NCBI GenBank assembly: GCA_018897395.1
Contig: JAHIKV010000099.1
Coordinates: forward strand, 1-10,853
Direction: 5' to 3'
DNA: 10,853 nucleotides
DNA from: Planctomycetota bacterium
GTDB taxonomy: Bacteria > Planctomycetota > Planctomycetia > Pirellulales > Thermoguttaceae
In this document: positions 1 to 7,416 of the stretch, in pieces
How positions within the stretch are numbered: position 1 is the stretch's first letter
Layout of the letters: each line of letters opens with the position of its first letter
Translations under genes and position numbers: made by a program
Notes under the pieces: model-generated
What the model was told of the DNA's origin: nothing
Seen by the model: only the letters and a program-made list of their open reading frames with translations
Databases searched by the model: none

Positions 1-138
<138 letters not shown>

Positions 139-181
139 CGTAAATACACTTGTTTGGAAAAAACGGCGGTGGGGGTAGGAA

Positions 182-781
182 TCAGCGGAGGAGGGACGCC
201 CAAAACCGCTCGACCTGAGCCTGCGTCCGTTCCGGGGAACCGGAATTATCTATTATCACATCGGCACACTCACGTTTGTGCTGCAACGATTCCTGCGCGC
301 CATCACGGGCATCAAAATCCTCCTTATCCCACCCTCGGGCCAAGGCCCTCGATAGCCTGGCCTCCCAAGGCGCTTCGACAAACACGATTTTATCGCACAA
401 ATCCTTCCAACCCGCCTCCAACAACAGGGGAGCATCCAGTACGACAACCTTGACGCCCATCTTCTCCAGAACGTCAGCCTGTAGTCGAAATAAACGTGCA
501 ATTTCCGGATGAGTCAACTGTTCCAGGAATAAGCGTTCTTTCCGCCCTTCAGGCCCCGGCGCGAAGACGATTCGAGCCAGGCTCGATCGGTCGATTCGCC
601 CGTCCGGTCCAAAAATCTTCTCTCCCCATCGTCGTCGCGCGGCCGCCTCGACCTGCGGCAGCCGCAGCGCCTCGTGTCCTGCCCGATCCGCGTCCAGCAC
701 CCCGGCACCCAGTTTTTCCAACAGCCGGGCCACCGTGCTTTTTCCGCTGGCCACTCCGCCGGTGATGCCGATGATTCGCAT
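182..781 (-). CDS. coaE: Dephospho-CoA kinase
   Basis: This cytosolic enzyme catalyses the last step of coenzyme A synthesis, the ATP-dependent phosphorylation of the 3'-OH of dephospho-CoA. The 199-residue product is close to the usual family length (about 200). A P-loop GGVASGKS sits at residues 8-15, followed by DADRAGHE (30-37, the DAD region of the family), LTHP (89-92), DAPLLLEAGW (116-125) and the C-terminal lid and base-binding region (about 159-181) ending in VIIDNSG. The ATG at 781 puts the P-loop at its normal distance from the N-terminus. It lies 78 bases downstream of polA on the same strand and is probably cotranscribed with it, although a repeat array fills the gap. The 3' end faces a group II intron. 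Nothing looks truncated. Recognition is by family motifs and is secure. Confidence 0.96.
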   Translation of the reverse strand: MRIIGITGGVASGKSTVARLLEKLGAGVLDADRAGHEALRLPQVEAAARRRWGEKIFGPDGRIDRSSLARIVFAPGPEGRKERLFLEQLTHPEIARLFRLQADVLEKMGVKVVVLDAPLLLEAGWKDLCDKIVFVEAPWEARLSRALARGWDKEDFDARDGAQESLQHKRECADVIIDNSGSPERTQAQVERFWASLLR

Positions 782-875
782 TCATCAGTGGTTAGTGGCC
801 AGTGGTTAGTGGTTAGTAAAAAGTGGCGAACTCGGCCACTAGCCACTAGCCACTAACCACTAGCCACTATCCACT
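782..875. repeat. Heptamer tandem-repeat array in two opposed arms
   Basis: A seven-base unit (AGTGGTT and variants AGTGGCC, AGTGGCT, AGTGGAT) is repeated about 4.4 times on the + strand at 787-817 and about 5.7 times in the opposite orientation at 836-875. The arms could fold into a long imperfect hairpin around 818-835. The right arm runs into the end of polA, so the last polA codons and its TAG stop (860-862) are made of the repeat. The array fills most of the polA-coaE spacer. A role as processing site, attenuator or barrier is possible but unproven. Confidence 0.85.
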
Positions 876-3757
876 CCCTCCGTGTCGGCCCAATTTGGAC
901 CGGCCTTCAAGTCTACTTTCAAGGGAACGTTCAACGCCCACGCGCCGATCATCTCTTCCCGGACGAGAGCGGCCAAGTGGTGGAACTGATCGGTGGGAAC
1001 TTCTAGGATCAACTCGTCGTGAATTTGCAGCAGCATCCTCGCCGAAAGGCGCTCCGTCCTCAAGCGGCGGTGGATTGCGATCATCGCCCGTTTGATCAAA
1101 TCCGCCGCCGAACCCTGGATAACCGTGTTCACGGCGGCCCGTTCGGCGAGATTTCTCTGCCGCCCGGCGCCCTCGCGTACCCCGCCGATCGCACGCCGCC
1201 GACCCAGGATAGTTTTAACATATCCGTTTTTGCGGCAATCCGCCAGTACCCGAGAGAGAAATTCCTCGATTCCCGGATACCCCTCGAAGTAGCTGTCTAT
1301 GAACTTCGCCGCCTCGTCCTGGTCGATCCCCAGCGCTCGGGCAAGCCCGAACGGACTCTGCCCGTAGATCACCCCGAAGTTGACGGCTTTGGCCGCCCGA
1401 CGCATCTCGGGCGTCACATCCTCCAGCGGAACACCGTTTACTTGACCGGCGACCCGGGCATGGATGTCCTCGTCGCGGGCAAACGCCTCGGCGAGCCGGG
1501 CATCGCCGGAAAAATGGGCCAATACCCTAAGCTCGATCTGCGAATAGTCGGCCGCCAGCAGTACCCAACCCTCCTGGCCGGCTACGAAGGCCGAGCGGAT
1601 TTCCCGCCCTTCCTCTGTACGCACGGGTATGTTTTGCAGGTTCGGGTCGCTCGAACTTAGCCGGCCGGTCGCCGTCACGGCCTGATGAAACGAGGCGTGG
1701 ACCCGCCCGGTCTCCGGACAGATCATCTCCGGCAGGGCGTCCACGTACGTGTTCTTCAGCTTGGCATATTGCCGGTATTGCAGAATCTTGGCCGGCAGCG
1801 GGTGCAGCGGGGCAAGTTCCTCGAGCACCTCGGCGTCGGTGCTTGGTCCCGTCTTGGCGGTCCGTTTGACCACCGGCAACTTCAACTCATCGAACAACAG
1901 CGTCTGGAGTTGCTTCGGCGAGGCGATGTTTACCTCGCGGCCGGCCTCTCGATGAATCTCCTTTTCCAGTTCTTCCATTCGCCGGCCGTAACGAAGGCTA
2001 AGTTCGCGCAATCGGGCGGCGTCCACCTTAATGCCGCAATATTCCATGTCGGCCAGCACGTCGATCAGCGGCAGTTCCAACGACTGCAGCAGGCCGTCCA
2101 GTTCGGCCTCCCCCAGTTTTTCGGCCAGGATCGGCCGCAACTGAAGCGGCAGCCAGGCGTCTTCGCCGGCATAGTCGGCCACTCGGCGGACGGGAACTTC
2201 GTCCATCCGCTTCTGGTTCTTGCCCGAGCCGATCAGTTCCGAGATTTTGATCGTTTCATGGTTGAGATAGGTTTGGGCCAGTTCGTCGAGGTTGTGGTTG
2301 CGGCGGCCTGCTTCCAGCAAATAGCTGGCGACCATCGTGTCCATTGCCACGCCGGCCAGTCGGATTCCGGCCGCGCGGAGCACGATCATGTCGTATTTGA
2401 GGTTTTGGCCGATTTTTGCGACGGCCGGGTCTTCCAGGATCGGCTTCAGCGCGGCCAGGGTTTCGTCGGTATCTAGATGTGGTTCGCCTTCCGGCGTGCG
2501 AAGCGGCAGATACCATGCCTCGTCGTTGTTCCAGGCGATCGAGACGCCCACGAGTTTCGCCCAGCGCGGGCGGACGCTGGTCGTTTCGGTGTCTATCGAG
2601 ATGCAACTTTGCTTCCGCAGTAGGTCGAGAAACGCCTCGAACGCCTCGGGTGTATCGACGAGGTTGGTGCGAGGGCCGGCCGCTTCAGCGGCCGGTTCAA
2701 GTTCACTGGCCGCTGAAGCGGCCAGCCCTTCATCTGAAGAAGCGGCCAGCCCTCTCGCCAGCGCCGTCAGTTTTTTCCCGATGCCGCGGAAACCGAACTC
2801 GCGGAACAGCGCCAGCGCCGCTTCCAGGTCGATGTTGCCCGCCCGACCGGCATTCCAGTCGATCGACAACGGAACGTCGTCGTCGAGGCGGACCAAGTCG
2901 CGGCTCAGCAGCGCCTGGTCGCGGTATTTCGACAAGTTTTCCTTCCGCTTGGCGCCCGAGACCTCGGCGGCGTGGTCGAGGACCGCTTCCAGCGTGCCGT
3001 ACTGCTGGAGCAGTTGCCGGGCGAATTTCGGGCCGATCAGCGGCACGCCCGGTACGTTGTCCACCGAGTCGCCGACCAGCGCCTGAAAATCGACCACCTG
3101 GGCCGGCAAGATTCCCCAGTCCTCGCGCAACTTTTCCTCGTCGTAGATTTCGTTCTTGCGGATGTTGTATACCTTCACTCGCTCGGAGATCAACTGGCGG
3201 CAGTCCTTGTCGCCGGTCACCAGGAAACATTGGCCGCCGAGTTGATCGGTCCGTCGGGCGACGGTGGCCAGAACGTCGTCGGCCTCATAAGACTCGCAAT
3301 CCAGCGCCGGAATGCCCAACGCGGCGATCACCCGGCGGATGGCGGGAAACTGCGGCGCCAGATCGTCGGGCATCTCTGCCCGCTGTATTTTGTACTCTTC
3401 GTACATCGAGTGCCGGAACGTCTTGCCCGGCAGGTCGAAAGCGCAAATTAGATAGTCCGGCTTCTTCTCTTCCAGCAGGTAGAGCAGATCGCGGGTGAAG
3501 CCGTACACGGCCCCTACCGGCTCGCCCCGTGGGCTGGTCATCTCCGGCAGGGCGTGAAAGACCTGATGGATCAGCGAATGGGCGTCGATTACCCAGACCG
3601 TCCGTCCGGCCAGACTCTCAGGCGGCGAGGCTTGAGGGCTGGGCGCTTCAGTGCCTTGTTGAGGACCACCGGCCGAGGCTTGAGGGCTGGGTACTTCAGT
3701 GCCCAGTGAAGGTGCCCCGAAACCGGGTAATGACGTTTGTCGAGTGCGGTCCTTCAT
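860..3757 (-). CDS. polA: DNA polymerase I
   Basis: This is a DNA polymerase for Okazaki-fragment maturation and repair synthesis, with all three classical domains. The 5' nuclease (about 52-330) has acidic residues D58, D107, E158/D160/D161, D183/D185 and D230/D233. The 3'-5' exonuclease (about 364-545) keeps DTE (389-391), N452-x3-D456 and Y529-x3-D533, so proofreading should be active. The polymerase has motif A around D737, the O-helix KAVNFGVIYG (790-799) and motif C QIHDEL (911-916). At 965 residues it is slightly longer than the E. coli protein (928). The excess includes two low-complexity, repeat-encoded stretches: residues 15-45 before the nuclease, and 335-363 in the linker between nuclease and proofreading domains. 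The ATG at 3757 is preferred over one at 3874 because a GAGAGAGG ribosome site precedes it and the extra 39 residues look noncoding. coaE follows; the stop codon lies in a heptamer repeat. Confidence 0.97.
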   Translation of the reverse strand: MKDRTRQTSLPGFGAPSLGTEVPSPQASAGGPQQGTEAPSPQASPPESLAGRTVWVIDAHSLIHQVFHALPEMTSPRGEPVGAVYGFTRDLLYLLEEKKPDYLICAFDLPGKTFRHSMYEEYKIQRAEMPDDLAPQFPAIRRVIAALGIPALDCESYEADDVLATVARRTDQLGGQCFLVTGDKDCRQLISERVKVYNIRKNEIYDEEKLREDWGILPAQVVDFQALVGDSVDNVPGVPLIGPKFARQLLQQYGTLEAVLDHAAEVSGAKRKENLSKYRDQALLSRDLVRLDDDVPLSIDWNAGRAGNIDLEAALALFREFGFRGIGKKLTALARGLAASSDEGLAASAASELEPAAEAAGPRTNLVDTPEAFEAFLDLLRKQSCISIDTETTSVRPRWAKLVGVSIAWNNDEAWYLPLRTPEGEPHLDTDETLAALKPILEDPAVAKIGQNLKYDMIVLRAAGIRLAGVAMDTMVASYLLEAGRRNHNLDELAQTYLNHETIKISELIGSGKNQKRMDEVPVRRVADYAGEDAWLPLQLRPILAEKLGEAELDGLLQSLELPLIDVLADMEYCGIKVDAARLRELSLRYGRRMEELEKEIHREAGREVNIASPKQLQTLLFDELKLPVVKRTAKTGPSTDAEVLEELAPLHPLPAKILQYRQYAKLKNTYVDALPEMICPETGRVHASFHQAVTATGRLSSSDPNLQNIPVRTEEGREIRSAFVAGQEGWVLLAADYSQIELRVLAHFSGDARLAEAFARDEDIHARVAGQVNGVPLEDVTPEMRRAAKAVNFGVIYGQSPFGLARALGIDQDEAAKFIDSYFEGYPGIEEFLSRVLADCRKNGYVKTILGRRRAIGGVREGAGRQRNLAERAAVNTVIQGSAADLIKRAMIAIHRRLRTERLSARMLLQIHDELILEVPTDQFHHLAALVREEMIGAWALNVPLKVDLKAGPNWADTEGVDSG
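2676..2753. repeat. REP-like palindrome pair plus partial copy inside polA
   Basis: Two perfect hairpins lie in the polA linker region. One has 9-bp arms and a TC loop (CCGGCCGCT, 2676-2684; AGCGGCCGG, 2687-2695). The other has 8-bp arms and a GA loop (TGGCCGCT, 2707-2714; AGCGGCCA, 2717-2724), so they are inverted relative to each other. A 15-base piece of the second (2715-2729) is repeated exactly at 2739-2753. They encode the Ala/Glu-rich residues 335-361 between the two nuclease domains without breaking the frame. Confidence 0.85.
3627..3703. repeat. 29-bp direct repeat encoding low-complexity N-terminal polA residues
   Basis: Two 29-base copies (3627-3655 and 3675-3703) differ at only two positions and are offset by 48 bases, which is 16 codons, so the frame is kept. 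They encode GTEVPSPQAS and GTEAPSPQAS near the polA N-terminus. The second copy contains GGGTACT-TC-AGTGCCC, a near-perfect hairpin of the same shape as the palindromes elsewhere in the window. Confidence 0.8.
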
Positions 3758-3883
3758 CTTGCCTCTCTCGCGCGGGGGGGGTGTGTTGATCCATGATTCT
3801 GAGCCTTTTTGTCCCGATGTGCAAGCACTAACCCTACAACGAGGGGGCCATGAAAGACACCGCAACCGATACATGGTGTTTCG

Positions 3884-3912
3884 TTGACATAAGATGACAG
3901 GCTAGGTAAGAT
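3884..3912 (+). promoter_or_regulatory. Sigma70-type promoter for the coiled-coil membrane protein gene
   Basis: A perfect TTGACA at 3884-3889, a 17-base spacer and TAAGAT at 3907-3912 (4 of 6 matches, including first A and final T) predict transcription from about 3919. This gives a leader of about 40 bases with an AAGGGGAAGG ribosome site (3943-3952) six bases before the ATG. The promoter points away from polA. No equally good polA promoter was seen on the other strand. Confidence 0.65.
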
Positions 3913-3958
3913 TAGGGAAGTTGTTGTCTTCGTCACGGAGAGAAGGGGAAGGTCCGCT

Positions 3959-5401
3959 ATGGCCCGCGAAAATCAAGGTCTACAGATCACTCTGATCGTT
4001 TTCGTCATGCTCACCATCGTCCTGGGCGTGATGACCTATCTGTTCTATCGGCGGTATGAAGAAGCCGCGATAAAGGCCAAGACCAACGCCAACGAGGCCA
4101 GCCGGGAGGCTCAATTGGCCTCCAAAAACGAGGACGACGCCAACGAGTTGAAGCGGTTGATCGGGGTGGCCCCGACCGAGAAGGTTGATGACATCACGAC
4201 GCTGTCCAAGGAGGACATGAAGAAGTACGGGCAGAGCTATCCCGAGGAGGCCCGCTACTATCGGCTCTTGCTGGAGAAGATGCAAAAGACGATCGAGGAG
4301 AAGAACGCGGAGTTGAGCGACGCCAAGAACGATATCCGCCGGCGCGACGACCTCTACGCGGTGCGCGAGAAGAACACGGATCCAAAAATTAAGCAATTCC
4401 AGGACGCGAGCGTCAAGGCCAGCCAGGATCTGACCGACGAACGATCCAAGTTCAAGGGCGAGGTCGAGCGAAAGAACGAGGAAGGAACCAGACTTCACGA
4501 AAACTTGCAGAACTCGCGGAAGGACGCGGCCGAACAAATCGCCAAAGTCGAGGCCAAACTGCAAAAAACCGATAGCCTCGCATCGAAGCGAGGCACCATC
4601 ATCGACGACCTAACGATAAAAATCGAGAGTTTTGAAAAAGGAAAAATCGACGCTCCCGACGGCGAAGTCCTTTGGACGAACCAGCGCGAAGGAACGGTCT
4701 GGATCAATCTCGGCCGGGCCGACACGCTCAAACGACAGGTCACCTTCAGCGTTTATCCGTCGGACAATACAAACCTGACGGTTAGCGACAAGAAAGGGAG
4801 TATCGAGATCACCCACATTCTCGGCGAACATCTGGCCGAGGCCCGCGTCTTGGACGACCAGATCGGCGATCCCATCGTGCCCGGCGACAAGATTCACACG
4901 GTGTTGTGGAGCGCGGGCAAGAAGCGGCACTTCGCCCTGGCCGGCCTGATCGACATTGACGGCGACGGTCGCAGCGACTTGGACATGGTGATAAACATCA
5001 TTCGTCTAAACGGCGGCGAGATCGATTGCTACATTTCCGACAAGGGTGAGAACAAGAACGAGATGGTCGGCAAAATCACCGTCAACACAAACGCCTTGAT
5101 CCAGGGCGAAGCCCCGACCGAGAAGGGCGATCCGGCCCAGTTGGCGGCCTTCACGAAAATCCAAACGGACGCCGATATACTCCGAACTCCCAAGATGCAA
5201 CTCGGCGACCTGCTCCAGCGCATGGGCTGGAAAAACCTCTCGCCGGTGGTCCGTTACGGACGTGGAGCAAACCCCAACGACTTCCGTGCCAAGCCGGACG
5301 ACGGGGTGCCGAGGAAGTCCACGGGCAACGTCAGCGATCTCTACCAGAAGCGCAATCCGCCGAAAAGAGCCCCGTCCGGCGGAATGTACCACCGGTTCTA
5401 A
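3959..5401 (+). CDS. One-TM coiled-coil protein of unknown function (planctomycete type)
   Basis: I recognise this only as a type of protein common in planctomycetes; its function is unknown to me. It has 480 residues. Residues about 8-30 form one hydrophobic membrane segment after a short N-terminus, so the rest probably lies on one side as an anchored protein. Residues about 32-65 and 100-230 are charged and Lys/Glu/Gln-rich, typical of coiled coil. A compact C-terminal part follows. Residues 234-317 (DGEVLWTN ... PGDKIHTVLW) look like a small beta-rich module resembling FlgT C-terminal or SH3-like folds (inference). Residues 324-361 contain DIDGDGRSD (332-340), which looks like a calcium-binding loop, in a segment reminiscent of BRCT (weak inference). 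The last 50 residues are basic and probably disordered. A strong ribosome site and promoter precede the ATG. It is transcribed divergently from polA. Confidence 0.85.
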   Translation: MARENQGLQITLIVFVMLTIVLGVMTYLFYRRYEEAAIKAKTNANEASREAQLASKNEDDANELKRLIGVAPTEKVDDITTLSKEDMKKYGQSYPEEARYYRLLLEKMQKTIEEKNAELSDAKNDIRRRDDLYAVREKNTDPKIKQFQDASVKASQDLTDERSKFKGEVERKNEEGTRLHENLQNSRKDAAEQIAKVEAKLQKTDSLASKRGTIIDDLTIKIESFEKGKIDAPDGEVLWTNQREGTVWINLGRADTLKRQVTFSVYPSDNTNLTVSDKKGSIEITHILGEHLAEARVLDDQIGDPIVPGDKIHTVLWSAGKKRHFALAGLIDIDGDGRSDLDMVINIIRLNGGEIDCYISDKGENKNEMVGKITVNTNALIQGEAPTEKGDPAQLAAFTKIQTDADILRTPKMQLGDLLQRMGWKNLSPVVRYGRGANPNDFRAKPDDGVPRKSTGNVSDLYQKRNPPKRAPSGGMYHRF

Positions 5402-5495
5402 CCCGCATTTTCTACGTGTGAGCGTCACGATTGTGGGTGGAAAGAATGTCCCTTCCGGATCGGGTGTAAAACGTGAGGGGGGCGTCATTTTTTCT
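5402..5495. other. Intergenic stretch without recognised features
   Basis: This lies between the stop codon of the coiled-coil gene and the foldback repeat. I see no hairpin with a T-run, no ribosome site with a credible reading frame, and no repeat here. Confidence 0.5.
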
Positions 5496-5719
5496 GGATC
5501 GTCAGCAGAATTTGTGGGTACAAACGGGGGGGTTGGCAGTGTTGAATCGCGTTTTTTCAGGCATAACAGGGCAAATGAATGCCGGAAGGTCGCAAAATGG
5601 CCCTTCACGGTATCTGAGTACCGAATTCCGCATCATTCATTTGCCCTGCAAATGCCTGGAAAACGCACTCCAAGCTGCTCTTTGGCCCAATATCTACCCA
5701 CAAATTCTGTTGACGAGCC
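5496..5719. repeat. 224-bp foldback (inverted-repeat) element
   Basis: The outer 25-base arms 5496-5520 and 5695-5719 are inverted copies with 23 matches. Inside, 5567-5581 and 5634-5648 are a perfect 15-base inverted pair (CAGGGCAAATGAATG), and 5558-5564 with 5652-5658 (CAGGCAT/ATGCCTG) continue it. The centre holds a short palindrome, GGTATCTGAGTACC. The intervening arms match more loosely. The whole could fold as one long imperfect hairpin. It has no convincing gene and resembles a nonautonomous miniature transposable element or foldback repeat. Confidence 0.8.
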
Positions 5720-5720
5720 T

Positions 5721-5897
5721 TTTTTCTCTAGCCCAGACGTTTACGTCTGGGGCGGCGGAATGACCATCCATAATGTTCGGCCCCCTTCAGGGGGCGATAT
5801 TCCTCGATTTCGGCCCCCTGAAGGGGGCCGATAGGAAAAGGAATTGGAATCTTTCGATCTCCGTTTCCCAGGCGTAAACGCCTGGGCTAGAGAAAAA
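5721..5897. repeat. 177-bp composite repeat: hairpins nested within terminal inverted repeats
   Basis: The 31-base ends 5721-5751 and 5867-5897 are inverted copies with 29 matches, and each contains its own perfect 9-bp hairpin: CCCAGACGT-TT-ACGTCTGGG (5732-5751) and CCCAGGCGT-AA-ACGCCTGGG (5867-5886). Between them lie two more hairpins in opposite orientation: GCCCCCT-TC-AGGGGGC (5780-5795) and CGGCCCCCT-GA-AGGGGGCCG (5811-5830). This gives a symmetric set of four hairpins. No T-run follows any of them on either strand, so they are not ordinary intrinsic terminators. The arrangement resembles REP/BIME clusters. Confidence 0.85.
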
Positions 5898-5933
5898 GCA
5901 TTCCCGAGTCCACGGATACACTTGGCCGCTGGT

Positions 5934-5944
5934 TATGATACAAT
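5934..5944 (+). promoter_or_regulatory. Possible -10 region upstream of the M24-like gene
   Basis: TATGAT (5934-5939) and the overlapping TACAAT (5939-5944) each match the sigma70 -10 consensus at five of six positions and lie about 55-65 bases before the GTG start. No good -35 box sits at the right distance, so this is a weak call. Confidence 0.3.
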
Positions 5945-5997
5945 TCGTCCTTGAACGCACGGCTTCTTTGAAGACTTATTCAGCGGGAGATTGAAAC

Positions 5998-7416
5998 GTG
6001 ACGCGTATCGATAATGTCTCACTGCCCGAGTTCGGAAGAGCCGCACAGTCCCCTTCGCTTCCGGATCATGTTTTGCGTCGCCGTATCGACGAGACCATCG
6101 CCCGAATGAACGCATCGGCTCTCGACGTGCTTGTGGTCTACGCCGACCGGGAGCACTGCGCCAATCTCGCTTATCTGACGGGCTTGGACCCGCGGTTCGA
6201 AGAAGCGCTTTTGCTCTTGGATCGCGGCGGCAACCGGCTGCTTCTGGTGGGGAACGAGTGCATGGGATATCTGCCGGAGGCCGACCTGGGACTACAGGTG
6301 GAGTTGTTCCAAGAGTTCAGCCTGTTGGGCCAAACTCGTGAGAAGTCCCGCCCGCTGCGGTCGATTTTGACCGATTTCGGCGTCGGACGCGGTATCCGCG
6401 TGGGGTGCGTGGGTTGGAAGTACTATCGGAAGCGGCTCGTTGCGGCCGACTCAACGTCGGAAGACGGCCAATCCCCAACGGCTATCGATCTTCCGGCCTA
6501 CATGGTTGACCTCCTTCGCAAACTGACCGGCGGGGAATCGAACGTCGTCAATGCCACCGACATGTTTGTCAATCCCGACGACGGCCTACGCATCATCAAC
6601 GAGCCGGAACAGATCGCGCGGTTCGAGTACGCCGCTTCGGTTGCCTCGGACGGGGTGCATCGGGTGCTGAGCCACATCCGGCCGGGCGTGGCCGAGGACG
6701 ACCTGGAACACCTCATGGACAGTCGCGGCCTGACGCTGAGCTGTCACCGCATGGTAAGTTTCGGCGACAAGGCCCGCCGCGGATTGGCCAGTCCATCGGA
6801 ACGTCGCGCGTCGTTGGGAGACGCCTTTACGACGGCTTTGGGCGTCGCCGGCTCGCTTTGTTCGCGGGCCGGATGCGTGGCCGCCGGACCGGACGATCTG
6901 TCGGACGAGACTCGCGACTTCTATCCGCGGTTTATCGCCAACTATTTCAGCGTCGTCGCCGCGTGGTACGGGGCCGTTCGCGTGGGGGCCGTCGCGGGCG
7001 AGGTTTTCGACGCGGTCGAGGCCCAACGCGATCCGCAACTGTTCGATTTCGCGCTCAACCCGGGCCACTACATCCATCTGGACGAGTGGACCCATTCGCC
7101 GTTCGCCCCCGGCAGCCGAACGACGCTGAAATCCGGCATGGCCCTCCAGATGGACATCATCCCCGTTTCCCGCGGCCCGTTCTGCTGTGCCAACGCCGAG
7201 GACGGCATCGCGCTGGCCGACGAAGCGTTGCGGGAGCGGCTTTCGCGCGACTATCCCGACTGTTGGCAGCGCATCCAACGGCGCCGAGAGTTCATGCAAG
7301 AGACGCTCGGCATCCCGCTGGACGCATCCGTGCTACCGCTGGGAAACACACCCGGCTGGCTCCCGCCATACGTCCTGTCGCCGGAGCAGGCGTTCGTCGC
7401 ACGGCCCCTTACTTGA
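5998..7416 (+). CDS. M24 (creatinase/prolidase-fold) protein with degenerate metal site
   Basis: This 472-residue protein has the two-domain plan of the M24 family: an N-terminal creatinase-like domain (about 22-190) and a C-terminal pita-bread domain (about 203-470). Retained marks are NPGHYIH (354-360), H366 in the THSPF segment, GMALQMD (380-386) and the AEDGIALAD segment (400-408). Active aminopeptidases and prolidases also use two Asp ligands and a Glu in the GM-x-ltiEP motif. Here the stretch matching the Asp pair (about 278-292, TTALGVAGSLCSRAG) lacks both Asp, and the motif Glu is Asp386. The protein may therefore be metal-free, as creatinase is, or a noncatalytic homologue. The start is GTG at 5998, with GGGAGA (5985-5990) seven bases before it. 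It stands alone between repeats and the restriction genes, in high-GC codons like polA. The family call is good; the substrate is unknown. Confidence 0.85.
   Translation: MTRIDNVSLPEFGRAAQSPSLPDHVLRRRIDETIARMNASALDVLVVYADREHCANLAYLTGLDPRFEEALLLLDRGGNRLLLVGNECMGYLPEADLGLQVELFQEFSLLGQTREKSRPLRSILTDFGVGRGIRVGCVGWKYYRKRLVAADSTSEDGQSPTAIDLPAYMVDLLRKLTGGESNVVNATDMFVNPDDGLRIINEPEQIARFEYAASVASDGVHRVLSHIRPGVAEDDLEHLMDSRGLTLSCHRMVSFGDKARRGLASPSERRASLGDAFTTALGVAGSLCSRAGCVAAGPDDLSDETRDFYPRFIANYFSVVAAWYGAVRVGAVAGEVFDAVEAQRDPQLFDFALNPGHYIHLDEWTHSPFAPGSRTTLKSGMALQMDIIPVSRGPFCCANAEDGIALADEALRERLSRDYPDCWQRIQRRREFMQETLGIPLDASVLPLGNTPGWLPPYVLSPEQAFVARPLT

Noticed and set aside
1685..3498. Long + strand open frames antisense to polA (1685-2476, 2337-3086, 2416-3498)
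   Set aside because: They are shadows of GC-rich polA codons, with Arg/Pro-rich or erratic composition, no ribosome sites and no recognisable domains.
3758..3874. Upstream polA start adding 39 residues
   Set aside because: The extra residues look noncoding, while the ATG at 3757 has a purine-rich ribosome site just upstream.
5262..5834. 190-codon + strand frame and a 96-codon frame over the intergenic repeats
   Set aside because: They run through the coiled-coil gene end and inverted repeats, and have no ribosome site or conserved look.
5732..5886. Intrinsic terminators at the 9-bp hairpins
   Set aside because: On neither strand is a hairpin followed directly by a T-run; the T- and A-runs lie on the wrong side.
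5496..5897. CRISPR array
   Set aside because: The repeats are inverted and nested, not evenly spaced direct repeats with unique spacers, and no cas genes are present.
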